Source of the DNA: Desulfobacterales bacterium
Lineage (GTDB): Bacteria; Desulfobacterota; Desulfobacteria; Desulfobacterales; Desulfobacteraceae
NCBI GenBank assembly: GCA_022361535.1
Contig: JAKSAU010001204.1
Span: 1-6,211, forward strand
Length of the DNA: 6,211 bases
Reading direction: 5' to 3'
Position 1 is the stretch's first letter; every line of letters starts with the position of its first letter. The translations under genes were made by a program, and so were the position numbers. Positions 1-6,211 of the stretch are shown here, piece by piece. The notes under the pieces were generated by a model. That model saw nothing but the letters and a program-made list of their open reading frames with translations. It did no database searches and had not been told where the DNA came from.

Positions 1-140
1 TCTCTTGGGATTGGTGTTTTTTCATTTGCCTGGGTATCAATTACTACACAACGGTCACCAAGGTGTCGAATCAGATCTTGGGACTTGTCCTGGGCATAAT
101 CTTCATTTTTAATAACAAGCCCGATACGCTTTTGTGTCAC
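1..140 (-). CDS. nadK: Probable NAD(+) kinase, N-terminal part (runs off left edge)
   Basis: Only the first 46 codons are in the window. They read from a GTG at 140-138 and begin MTQKRIGLVIKNED, continuing through DLIRHLGDRCVVIDT. A short 'KRIGLVxK' first beta strand, then a helix and a 'hhhID' strand, is the usual opening of bacterial NAD/NADH kinases, which phosphorylate NAD to NADP in the cytosol. The diagnostic GGDGT loop would lie beyond the left edge, so the call rests on the N-terminus alone. The GTG start is favoured because AAGGA sits 7-8 bases upstream on the minus strand and there is no better start nearby. The gene follows polA on the same strand with an 18-base gap, which suggests co-transcription. 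Another Rossmann-like protein cannot be excluded. Confidence 0.6.
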   Translation of the reverse strand, partial: MTQKRIGLVIKNEDYAQDKSQDLIRHLGDRCVVIDTQANEKTPIPR

Positions 141-158
141 GCTTTTTTCCTTTTGTAT

Positions 159-2843
159 TTAGTGGTCTGCATCAGCCCAGCTGTCCCCGGAACCAAAATT
201 GACTTTAAGGGGAACTTTCAAGGGAGTAACATTTTCCATGATGTCTTTTGCCAAGGTCATCAACGCTTCTTTTTCCTGCACAGGGGCCTCAAATATTATT
301 TCGTCATGAACCGACAACAGCATTTTTGAGGCCATCCCTTTTTTAGCAAGCGCTGCTTCCATCTTGATCATTGCCAATTTAATCAAGTCGGCTGCACTGC
401 CTTGGATGGGAGTGTTGATGGCTGCCCGTTGGGCAAAGTTTCTTAAATTGGCATTGGAAGACCTGATATCATCAAGACGTCTTTTACGACCGAATAAGGT
501 GGAGACTTCGCATGTATCTTTTGTCTCTTTAATGGTTCTGTCTATAAACGCTTTTACACCGGCATACCGGTTGAAATAGTTATCAATATAGGCACCTGCC
601 ATTTTCCTGCTAATACCAAGCTCATTGGATAAACGAAAAGCACTCATGCCGTAAACTATTCCAAAATTTATGGCTTTTGCCTGGCTCCGCAGTTCATCCG
701 TAACAAGGCCTGGTAGCACCTGGAAGACTTCAAGGGCAGTCCTTGTATGGATATCCTCATCATCGTTGAAAGACTCGATCAGTATTGGATCTTCTGCACA
801 ATGGGCAAGCAGCCTCAACTCGATCTGGGAATAGTCCGCTGAGATCAGTGTGCAACCGTCTGCAGGAATAAAGGCTTTGCGTATCTTTTTGCCTTCAGGT
901 TTGCGAATGGGGATATTCTGCAGGTTCGGATTTGATGAAGACAGTCGTCCTGTCACCGTGATGGTTTGGTTAAACGAAGTATGAATTCTGCCTGTTTCCT
1001 TATGAACCAGTTGGGACAAGGCATCTATGTACGTGGATTTTAGTTTGCCAAGGGTTCTATACCTCAGCAGCTTTTTAGGCAGGTCATGGGTCTCAGCAAG
1101 CTTGGTCAGCACTGTCACATCAGTGGAGTATCCGGTTTTTTTCTTGGTTTTTTTAATAGCCTTTAGCTCCAGTTTTTCGAACAGGATCACCCCAAGCTGC
1201 TGGGATGAGTTGATATTAAACTCTTCTCCTGCAAGCTCATAGATTTCTTTTTCCAGGGTGTTCAACTCCGCTTCAAAATTCTGAGACATGTCCGAAAGCT
1301 CGTCTTTATCCACGCCAATGCCGGCAATTTCCATGCGGGCCAGAACAGGTATCAGGGGAACCTCAATGGTTTCCATGAGTTCTGCCAAACCTTTGGCTTC
1401 AATCTGTTTTTTCAACTCCCCATAGGCCATAAATGTTATATCTGCATCTTCTGCTGCATAATCGGCTGCCACATCAATGGGAACTTCCTGGAACCCGATC
1501 TGATTTTTTCCTTTGCCTGCCACCTCTTCATAAGAGATCATTTTATAGCCGAACAGGTTCATGGCAATGCGGTCAAGGCTGTGTCCACGGGTGCCTGGAT
1601 TAAGCAAATGGGAGGCAATCATGGTGTCAAACACAATACCGTTAAGCTCAATCCCGTATCGGGAAAGAACAATGAAATCATATTTGATATTCTGGCCGAT
1701 TTTGCTGATATCGGGATTTTCAAGAAGGGGTTTGAAAATCCTTAAGACATCTTCTTTACCCGGCATTTCAATATCCCCTGTCCCGGTATGGCCCACAGGA
1801 ATGTAATAACCTGCGTCTTCCATATAGGAAAAAGAGAGTCCAACCAAATCCGCTTGCATTGGATTAATGGAGGTGGTTTCCGTATCAACGGCAAACAGCC
1901 CTTTGTTTTCAAGAACATGGGCCAGTTTTTCCATCTCCGGAACTGTGGTGATCAATTTATAGACTTTTTTTGATTTGTCTGCCTTTTGGGCAAATTCTGT
2001 GGCCAGATTTTTAAATTCAAAGGACTGGAAGAGCTCAAATGCCCTGTGTGTATCAAAGGGAAGTAGTTTGAATTCACTAAGATCGTCGTTTACATCCACA
2101 TTCTGGTCAATGGCTGCAAGATCCCGGCTTAACTGAACGATTTCCTCTGATGTTGACAGGTTCTCATGAAGTTTTTTCTTGGACTTAAGTTTATCCAGTT
2201 CGTCATATACCCCTTGGATGGAACCGAACTCGGCAACCAGCTTGATGGCTGTTTTAGGACCAACGCCTTTTACGCCCGGAATATTGTCTGAAGTGTCACC
2301 GGCAAGACCTAAAACATCTATAAATTGTTCCGGCTCAATCCCCATTTCGTCTTTTACACCGGCCCGGTCCTTAACTGTATCCTTCATAGGGTCCCAAAGA
2401 ATACAATCGTCTGTAACCAATTGGATAAAGTCTTTATCCCCGGTAACCATGACTACTTTGTATCCTTGCTCCTGGGCAATCCGGGCATATGTCCCCACCA
2501 GGTCATCTGCTTCATATCCGTTTTTCTGGATGATGGGGATATTCAAGGCCTTGACCACCTCTTTGATATCAGGAACCTGGACTACCAGTTCTTCAGGCAT
2601 GGGCGGACGGTTGGCTTTGTAATCTTCATACATCTTATGGCGGAAAGTTGGGCCTTTTACGTCAAAAAAGACACCTGCATATTCGGGTTGTTTTTCCTTG
2701 AGCAACTTAAGCAGAATTCTTGTGAATCCAAATGTGGCATTGGTGGGATGCCCTGAAGAGGTCGCAAGGCTTCGAATGGCGTGAAACGCCCGGTAAAGAA
2801 ACGCGCTGCCGTCAATTAGAAAAACAGTTTTTAAGTCCGCCAT
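159..2843 (-). CDS. polA: DNA polymerase I, full length with 5' nuclease and proofreading domains
   Basis: This 894-residue protein matches the usual length of three-domain Pol I, which removes RNA primers, fills gaps and repairs DNA. Residues about 1-290 are the 5' nuclease: DGS at 11-13, the YEADD acidic motif at 110-114, GDKD at 135-138, and the helix-hairpin-helix region GDTSDNIPGVKGVGPKTA around 182-199. Residues about 310-490 are the 3'-5' exonuclease, with all three motifs intact: DTE at 320-322, NIKYD at 385-389, and YAAED at 462-466. Proofreading should therefore work, unlike in Taq-type enzymes. The polymerase domain shows TGRLSSSNPNLQN at 631-643, motif A with D670 (DYSQIELR), motif B with R719, K723 and F727, and motif C HDE at 846-848. 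The ATG start is supported by GAAGGA about 6 bases upstream on the minus strand. The likely NAD kinase follows 18 bases after the stop. Nothing looks broken. Confidence 0.98.
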   Translation of the reverse strand: MADLKTVFLIDGSAFLYRAFHAIRSLATSSGHPTNATFGFTRILLKLLKEKQPEYAGVFFDVKGPTFRHKMYEDYKANRPPMPEELVVQVPDIKEVVKALNIPIIQKNGYEADDLVGTYARIAQEQGYKVVMVTGDKDFIQLVTDDCILWDPMKDTVKDRAGVKDEMGIEPEQFIDVLGLAGDTSDNIPGVKGVGPKTAIKLVAEFGSIQGVYDELDKLKSKKKLHENLSTSEEIVQLSRDLAAIDQNVDVNDDLSEFKLLPFDTHRAFELFQSFEFKNLATEFAQKADKSKKVYKLITTVPEMEKLAHVLENKGLFAVDTETTSINPMQADLVGLSFSYMEDAGYYIPVGHTGTGDIEMPGKEDVLRIFKPLLENPDISKIGQNIKYDFIVLSRYGIELNGIVFDTMIASHLLNPGTRGHSLDRIAMNLFGYKMISYEEVAGKGKNQIGFQEVPIDVAADYAAEDADITFMAYGELKKQIEAKGLAELMETIEVPLIPVLARMEIAGIGVDKDELSDMSQNFEAELNTLEKEIYELAGEEFNINSSQQLGVILFEKLELKAIKKTKKKTGYSTDVTVLTKLAETHDLPKKLLRYRTLGKLKSTYIDALSQLVHKETGRIHTSFNQTITVTGRLSSSNPNLQNIPIRKPEGKKIRKAFIPADGCTLISADYSQIELRLLAHCAEDPILIESFNDDEDIHTRTALEVFQVLPGLVTDELRSQAKAINFGIVYGMSAFRLSNELGISRKMAGAYIDNYFNRYAGVKAFIDRTIKETKDTCEVSTLFGRKRRLDDIRSSNANLRNFAQRAAINTPIQGSAADLIKLAMIKMEAALAKKGMASKMLLSVHDEIIFEAPVQEKEALMTLAKDIMENVTPLKVPLKVNFGSGDSWADADH

Positions 2844-2928
2844 GGTGAGTCCTTCAAGATTTGTCTATTGAATTATTCTTTAATTAGGGGCATATATACT
2901 ATCTTTTTAAGGAAAGGAGAAGTATATT
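2844..2928. promoter_or_regulatory. Divergent intergenic region between polA and the Cys-rich/purN unit
   Basis: This 85-base AT-rich gap must hold the upstream signals for both polA (minus) and the plus-strand pair. On the plus strand the best -10 candidate is TATACT at 2895-2900, or overlapping TATATA at 2893-2898. TTGAAT at 2868-2873 is the only -35-like hexamer near it, and its spacing (19-21 bases) is too long to be convincing. A strong ribosome site, AAGGAG, lies 9 bases before the ATG at 2929. On the minus strand a GAAGGA site precedes polA, but I see no clear -35/-10 pair. The promoter assignments are weak. That the gap is regulatory follows from the divergent arrangement. Confidence 0.4.
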
Positions 2929-3159
2929 ATGCCCAAAAAAACCGCAACCGACGCAGCTAATAAAAGGAAAAGGCGGCGCCGTAAAAAAGTAAGGGTCTGC
3001 CACTGCTGTAAAGGAGAGTTTATGTTCTGCTGGCAGTGCCGGTGCGGGTTTTCCATGTGCCAGGCCTGTATGTACGAGAACCAGTGGGGCCTGACCTGCA
3101 ATGGGATTACCTGGCAATGCCCGGATTGCGGTGATCAGAACGGCTATGGCAACCAATAA
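2929..3159 (+). CDS. Small basic cysteine-rich protein, probable zinc-binding, function unknown
   Basis: This 76-residue protein has two parts. Residues 12-22 are strongly basic (KRKRRRRKKVR), as in nucleic-acid-binding tails. Residues 24-67 contain eleven cysteines and one histidine, including four CxxC pairs at 24/27, 34/37, 44/47 and 64/67, plus single cysteines at 26, 39 and 57. This spacing suggests one or two structural zinc sites, in a ribbon or RING/B-box-like fold, but I recognise no named family. There is no signal peptide or membrane segment, so it should be cytosolic. The start is supported by AAGGAG 9 bases upstream. purN begins 18 bases after the stop, so the two are probably co-transcribed. 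A role in RNA or DNA binding, or in regulating the operon, is possible but unproven. The dense Cys pattern and good ribosome site make it a credible real gene. Confidence 0.8.
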   Translation: MPKKTATDAANKRKRRRRKKVRVCHCCKGEFMFCWQCRCGFSMCQACMYENQWGLTCNGITWQCPDCGDQNGYGNQ

Positions 3160-3177
3160 ACCTTTGGGAGGCAAACA

Positions 3178-3897
3178 ATGGCGGAAAAGCTCAAAATCGG
3201 CACGCTGATATCCGGGGGAGGAACCAATCTTCAAGCAATTATTGATTCATGTGATTCAGGCAGCATTGATGCCCAAATCCTTTTTACAGGTTCGGACGTC
3301 CCCGGGGTAAAGGGGCTGGAAAGAGCCCAAAAAGCTGACATCGATACCTTTGTGGTTGATTATGCAAAGATCATAGCTTCATGCGGCCAGGGTGACATTG
3401 ACGCCCTGCTTCCCCAGGACTTTAATATGGAAGAGATAAAAGCAAAGCAGCAGCTTGTGGATTTTGAAAAAGATCCTGAAAAGGCTTCCTTTTTTATTAA
3501 AACCCGTGTGATAGCCGAACGCCAGTTGCTGGACAAGATGCAGGCATATGAGATGGACCTGTTGGTATTAGCAGGTTTTATGCGCGTGCTCACACCTTAT
3601 TTCATCGACAGGATTAACACGGAACCGGGTAAACACAGGATTATGAATATCCATCCGGCACTGCTTCCTTCCTTTCCCGGGACAGACGGGTATGGGGATA
3701 CATTCCGTTACGGATGTAAGGTCGGTGGATGTACTGTCCATTTTATCGATTATGGTGAGGATACAGGACCCATTATCGGTCAGAAGGCATTTGAAATTGA
3801 AGATGGCGATAGCCTTGAAGATATCAAAAAGAAAGGGCTTGCCAAAGAGTGGGAGCTTTACCCTGCCTGTATTCAGAAATTTGCCGAATTACGCTAA
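3178..3897 (+). CDS. purN: Phosphoribosylglycinamide formyltransferase, enlarged variant
   Basis: The product is a folate-dependent GAR transformylase, which transfers a formyl group from 10-formyl-THF to GAR in step three of purine synthesis. The N-terminal phosphate-binding loop SGGGTNLQA is at 12-20. LAGFMRVL lies around 131-138. The catalytic triad is intact: N157 and H159 in MNIHPALLPSFPG, and D195 in VHFIDYGEDTGPII. The protein has 239 residues, against roughly 190-212 for most PurN proteins. The excess is mainly an insertion around 64-105 (DALLPQDFNMEEIKAKQQ and following), between the third strand and the helix before LAGFMR. After FPG the usual HxH is replaced by D170 and Y172, in TDGYGDTFRYGCKVGGC, with no change in length. 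The start is supported by GGGAGG 7 bases before the ATG. The gene follows the Cys-rich ORF by 18 bases and converges on the EAL-HDOD gene. It is not the formate-dependent PurT, which is an unrelated ATP-grasp enzyme. Confidence 0.95.
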   Translation: MAEKLKIGTLISGGGTNLQAIIDSCDSGSIDAQILFTGSDVPGVKGLERAQKADIDTFVVDYAKIIASCGQGDIDALLPQDFNMEEIKAKQQLVDFEKDPEKASFFIKTRVIAERQLLDKMQAYEMDLLVLAGFMRVLTPYFIDRINTEPGKHRIMNIHPALLPSFPGTDGYGDTFRYGCKVGGCTVHFIDYGEDTGPIIGQKAFEIEDGDSLEDIKKKGLAKEWELYPACIQKFAELR

Positions 3898-3906
3898 CTG
3901 TTTGAT

Positions 3907-5124
3907 CTATACCATGGCAAAAAAAGAATCTGCCATTTTGACAGCGTCCAGGTAAAATCCGGGGAGTTTTTTGACCAACGCGGAATCCTCCCCGGAACAG
4001 AATCGGTCATGTGACCACCGGCCATGTTCAAAGCTTGTGATCAAGTCCTGAAGTTGTTTAAACTGTGCATCCTTTCCCAGCAACGCGTCTTTTATTCTGT
4101 CGGACAGGGTGATGTTTTCAAGGATGTTGTTCATGGGCATATCCATGATGGCATCCATTGTTGAAAACAGGCCCATAGTAAATAATTCATCCGAAGAAAA
4201 ATTCGTTTTAAGGACCTGTCCGCAAAGCTCGCACATTCTTGCCTTTATCACAGATGTGCGAACCAATTCATTGGGTTTATCCGGATTCAGATCTGAAACC
4301 ACCACCACATTTATGAATTTTTTTAATTCCTGGATTCCCAAAAAGGTGATGGCATCCTTGATCGTATCAATGGGGGTGGGGCGGTTAAAATAGGCAGAGT
4401 TAATAAACTTCAGCAATTTAAATGAAATAGAGACATCTTTTTTGATTAGATCTTCAATGGTAAGAAGATCCGGGTCCTGGCGAGACGCTTCGCTGAGTAG
4501 CTTCAGGCTGGTCGCCTGGTTGGCGGACATCCCTTTTTTAGAGAGCACCTCAGGTTTTGAAAAAAAATAGCCCTGGAAGAGTCCGAATCCCATCTCTTTA
4601 GCCTGCTCAAACTCTTCATGGGTTTCCACTTTCTCTGCGAGCAAGGTGATCTGCCGGTCCGTCAAAACTGATGAAAATACCGGTTCAAGGGTATCTAAAG
4701 GGGTCGCCACTAAATCGAATTTGATCATGTTGCAGATATCGATCATCTCATCAAATTTTTTATCATACACAAAATCGTCAAGAGCTATGCGGAAGCCCTG
4801 AGACTTGAATTTTGTGAGCGCTTTTATAACAGCGGGTTCCGGTTCGATGTCTTCGAGTACTTCAATTATGATGTGTTCTTTTGGAAAAAGTAAGGGGGTT
4901 TGCCTGACCAGGAGGTCACGGGTAAAGTTGATAAGTCCTGGTTTACCAGCAAGGATTTCGTCCAGGCCAAATGAAAAAAATGTATTGGCAAGAACACCGG
5001 AAGTGGCTGCTGTACCATCAATATCAGGGAATACATTGTCCAGGCTGAGTCTGAACAATAATTCATAACCAAATATTTTTTTCTGGGCAGTAAAAACAGG
5101 TTGTCTGGCAACAAATATCTCCAT
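3907..5124 (-). CDS. EAL-HDOD signalling protein (YuxH-like)
   Basis: This 405-residue cytosolic protein joins an N-terminal EAL domain (about 1-195) to a C-terminal HDOD domain (about 200-390). The EAL fold is recognisable from the opening MEIFVARQPVF, YELLFR at 20-25, N66, E88, ALDDF at 114-118, EKVET at 164-168 and QGYFFSKP at 184-191. However, the signature EAL is ELL (21-23), and the loop after DDF lacks the FGTG-type sequence (it reads DDFVYDKKF). Cyclic-di-GMP hydrolysis may therefore be weak or lost, as is common in this family. The HDOD part carries the typical SFKLLKFINSAYF and DAITFLGIQELKKF segments (about 234-270). HDOD domains are linked to signal transduction and lack a full HD active site. 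A GGAG lies 11 bases before the ATG, a rather long spacing. A sigma70-type promoter sits about 60 bases upstream. There are no membrane or sensor domains, so the input signal is unknown. The gene is probably monocistronic. Confidence 0.93.
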   Translation of the reverse strand: MEIFVARQPVFTAQKKIFGYELLFRLSLDNVFPDIDGTAATSGVLANTFFSFGLDEILAGKPGLINFTRDLLVRQTPLLFPKEHIIIEVLEDIEPEPAVIKALTKFKSQGFRIALDDFVYDKKFDEMIDICNMIKFDLVATPLDTLEPVFSSVLTDRQITLLAEKVETHEEFEQAKEMGFGLFQGYFFSKPEVLSKKGMSANQATSLKLLSEASRQDPDLLTIEDLIKKDVSISFKLLKFINSAYFNRPTPIDTIKDAITFLGIQELKKFINVVVVSDLNPDKPNELVRTSVIKARMCELCGQVLKTNFSSDELFTMGLFSTMDAIMDMPMNNILENITLSDRIKDALLGKDAQFKQLQDLITSFEHGRWSHDRFCSGEDSALVKKLPGFYLDAVKMADSFFAMV

Positions 5125-5185
5125 GGGGCAACGAACTCCGGAATTTTTTAATAAATTGTCAGCGGATTACATCTAAGATTCTGTA

Positions 5186-5214
5186 AGTATATGTGCCAAA
5201 TGATGTGAAATCAA
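5186..5214 (-). promoter_or_regulatory. Likely sigma70-type promoter of the EAL-HDOD gene
   Basis: Read on the minus strand, TTGATT (5214-5209) is followed after exactly 17 bases by TATACT (5191-5186). The -10 matches the consensus at five of six positions and the -35 at four of six. Transcription would start near 5179, leaving a leader of about 55 bases before the ATG at 5124. A TGGCAC lies in the spacer, but the matching sigma54 -12 element is out of register by one base, so the sigma70 reading is preferred. Confidence 0.55.
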
Positions 5215-5238
5215 GAAAAAGCCGTTTGGTAATTTCAC
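5205..5238. repeat. 7-bp inverted repeat overlapping the EAL-HDOD -35 box
   Basis: GTGAAAT (5205-5211) and ATTTCAC (5232-5238) form a perfect inverted pair separated by 20 bases. The first arm overlaps the proposed -35 box of the EAL-HDOD promoter, which would suit an operator for a dimeric regulator. Seven-base arms in AT-rich DNA can arise by chance, so this is only a candidate. Confidence 0.25.
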
Positions 5239-5495
5239 TCTATTGCCTATCGACTGTTTATGTCTTTATTTGTCATGACCCGTCCACCTGTATCGAGGTC
5301 TAATCAGCCAGGCAAACGTATTATTATGGCAATTAAGCTCTATAGCATCTTTCTTCTTGCAATCCGGGATGCTGTCAGGATAAGTTTCAGCTATGTCTAT
5401 AGTCCAATTTCTAATTATTATCTTTTTTCCAAATTATGCAGAACTCGTATAGTTAGATATTTAGTGATTTCGAATATTAAACTGAAATTGAAACT
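5239..5495. other. AT-rich gene-free stretch
   Basis: No convincing gene, RNA or repeat is visible here. A plus-strand open frame (5260-5499, 79 codons) has no good ribosome site and an amino-acid make-up unlike a real protein, rich in I, L, Y, S and R with no domain. A short minus-strand open stretch near 5265-5388 contains a piece reading YPDSIPDCKKKDAIEL. It lacks a start and is bounded by stops, so it could at most be a decayed remnant. The region is noticeably more AT-rich than the housekeeping genes to its left, which fits accessory DNA next to an insertion sequence. Confidence 0.5.
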
Positions 5496-5654
5496 ATGAC
5501 TTATTGCCATATACATCTTCAAAGGATCGATAAAGATGAGATCACAGTAAAATATGCTGCAAGTTCTTCAGACTTTAACGAAGCTTTTAAAAACGTAAGT
5601 ATTAGGGATATGGAAATGGAGTTTGGACAATGCGTATCAACAGTTGGGTTGTAG
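5496..5654 (+). pseudogene. Small ORF, probably the 5' remnant of a gene cut by an IS
   Basis: The ORF encodes 52 residues beginning MTYCHIHLQRIDKDEITVKY and continuing AASSSDFNEAFKNV to a TAG stop. Its mixed composition looks more like real coding sequence than the frames around it, but I recognise no family. The frame cannot start earlier than 5481 because a TAA lies at 5478-5480. No clear ribosome site precedes the ATG, only a weak GAAA-type stretch. The stop at 5652-5654 falls inside the likely terminus of the adjacent IS3-family element, which appears to begin with TG at 5650-5651. The last two codons and the stop would then come from the IS, and the rest of the gene may lie on its far side, outside the window. 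It could instead be an intact short gene or a chance ORF. Confidence 0.4.
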
Positions 5655-5674
5655 CCTTCCCTCTATTAGTTCCA
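5650..5674. repeat. Putative terminal inverted repeat of the IS3-family element
   Basis: The sequence starts TGTAGCCTTCCCTC and ends GTTCCA. It has the 5'-TG start, the C-rich first half and the TTCCA-type inner end seen in many IS3-family termini. The orfB stop codon (5666-5668) lies within it. The partner repeat is not visible, so length and exact edge are uncertain by several bases. Confidence 0.4.
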
Positions 5675-6211
5675 TATCGAAATAGACAAATTCGGCGATT
5701 TTAGCATGAGATACTCGACCGGTGTGAACTGGCCGAGTGACTCATGGGGACGTTCAGTATTATACTCATTTATCCAATTCTGGGTTATTTCCCTTACTTC
5801 GTTTAAGCTACTGAAAAGATAAAAATCAAGGATTTCATTTCTGTACGTCTTATTGAACCGTTCGATATACGAATTCTGTGTGGGATTTCCCGGCTTTATG
5901 AAATCAAGCTTTATACTATGCTTTTCAGCCCATTCCGCAAGAGTTATCGATACTAACTCCGGGCCATTATCCATCCTTAGCTTCTCTGGATACCCTCGCC
6001 AGGCCGCAATCCGATCCAGCACTCTGACAACCCTTGCTGACGGTAAATTCGTATCGATCTCTATATCCAGTATTTCACGGTTAAAATCATCGATCACATT
6101 GAATGTCCGAAATCTTTGCCCTGTTATCAGTGCATCACTCATGAAATCTACAGACCAGCAGGTGTTTGCCTCTGTCGGCACAGATAATGGTTCTGGATTT
6201 CTTGAAGGCAA
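5666..6211 (-). CDS. IS3-family transposase OrfB, integrase core (5' end outside window)
   Basis: The visible 181 residues are the C-terminal two thirds of a DDE transposase, normally about 270-290 residues and made as an OrfAB fusion by frameshifting. The rve integrase core shows its catalytic triad: D22 in WSVDFMSDAL, D81 in RMDNGPELVS, and E117 in NSYIERFNKTYRNEIL. D and E are separated by exactly 35 residues, the DD(35)E spacing of the family. The tail NEYNTERPHESLGQFTPVEYL is also typical. The wording of these motifs resembles the IS407-like branch. The true start lies off the right edge, so the first residue seen is internal. No frameshift or stop interrupts the visible part, so the copy may be functional. 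It is transcribed away from the edge toward the small broken ORF. Confidence 0.93.
   Translation of the reverse strand: MPSRNPEPLSVPTEANTCWSVDFMSDALITGQRFRTFNVIDDFNREILDIEIDTNLPSARVVRVLDRIAAWRGYPEKLRMDNGPELVSITLAEWAEKHSIKLDFIKPGNPTQNSYIERFNKTYRNEILDFYLFSSLNEVREITQNWINEYNTERPHESLGQFTPVEYLMLKSPNLSISIWN

Larger units (their letters stand above)
5650..6211 (-). mobile_element. IS3-family insertion sequence, one end plus most of orfB (runs off right edge)
   Basis: The element is recognised from its orfB transposase. That gene reads leftward and stops only 16 bases from the proposed terminus, as is typical of compact IS3 elements. The boundary is placed at TG (5650-5651), since IS3-family ends usually begin 5'-TG. 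It is inferred, because the other inverted repeat and the target duplication are beyond the window. orfA and the frameshift region are also outside. Confidence 0.75.

Noticed and set aside
2179..2756. Long plus-strand open frames (147 and 143 codons) inside polA
   Set aside because: They are antisense to the strongly conserved 5' nuclease domain of polA and show no domain or ribosome site. They are shadows of the real gene.
2899..3234. Minus-strand ORFs of 111 and 64 codons opposite the Cys-rich gene
   Set aside because: They are antisense to a frame with a strong ribosome site and a clear CxxC pattern, and they show no protein family features.
3914..3939. Hairpin ATGGCA/TGCCAT followed by TTTT, as a purN terminator
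   Set aside because: The stem is only 6 bp with an 11-base A-rich loop and a four-T tail, and it lies inside the end of the EAL-HDOD coding region. It is too weak to call.
5180..5200. Sigma54-type -24/-12 promoter (TGGCAC on the minus strand)
   Set aside because: The -12 part reads TTAC and is one base out of the required spacing. A 17-base-spaced sigma70 promoter explains the same stretch better.
5260..5499. 79-codon plus-strand ORF
   Set aside because: It has no ribosome site, an odd composition, no recognisable domain and AT-rich surroundings. It is probably a chance frame.

Overview
The window looks like a chromosomal segment of a Gram-negative bacterium, most plausibly a sulfate-reducing Desulfobacterota/Desulfobacteraceae-type organism. 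That placement is inference from the gene mix: a polA followed by a likely NAD kinase, a long-form PurN, a YuxH-type EAL-HDOD signalling protein and a small Cys-rich protein. No rRNA or other marker is present to confirm it. No tRNA, rRNA, CRISPR array or riboswitch was recognised.

Layout, left to right. Positions 1-140 (minus) hold the first 46 codons of a gene running off the left edge, best read as NAD kinase. Immediately upstream of it, on the same strand, is a complete DNA polymerase I gene (159-2843, minus), which keeps the 5' nuclease, proofreading and polymerase active sites. An 85-base divergent gap (2844-2928) separates polA from a two-gene plus-strand unit: a 76-residue basic, cysteine-rich, probably zinc-binding protein (2929-3159), then purN (3178-3897). 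This PurN is an enlarged variant with an internal insertion. purN converges, with a 9-base gap, on a minus-strand EAL-HDOD gene (3907-5124) that has its own good sigma70-type promoter at 5186-5214.

From 5215 to 5495 the DNA is AT-rich with no convincing gene. A 52-codon plus-strand ORF (5496-5654) then runs straight into the end of an IS3-family insertion sequence. Its transposase (orfB, minus strand) fills the rest of the window and leaves by the right edge. The stop codon of the small ORF seems to lie inside the IS terminus, so it is probably the 5' remnant of a gene broken by the insertion.

The left two thirds is ordinary housekeeping DNA (DNA repair and replication, NADP supply, purine synthesis). 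The right end is an accessory insertion site. I see no convincing new multi-gene system. The points most worth following up are the Cys-rich protein next to the unusual PurN, the degenerate EAL domain, and the IS-interrupted ORF.
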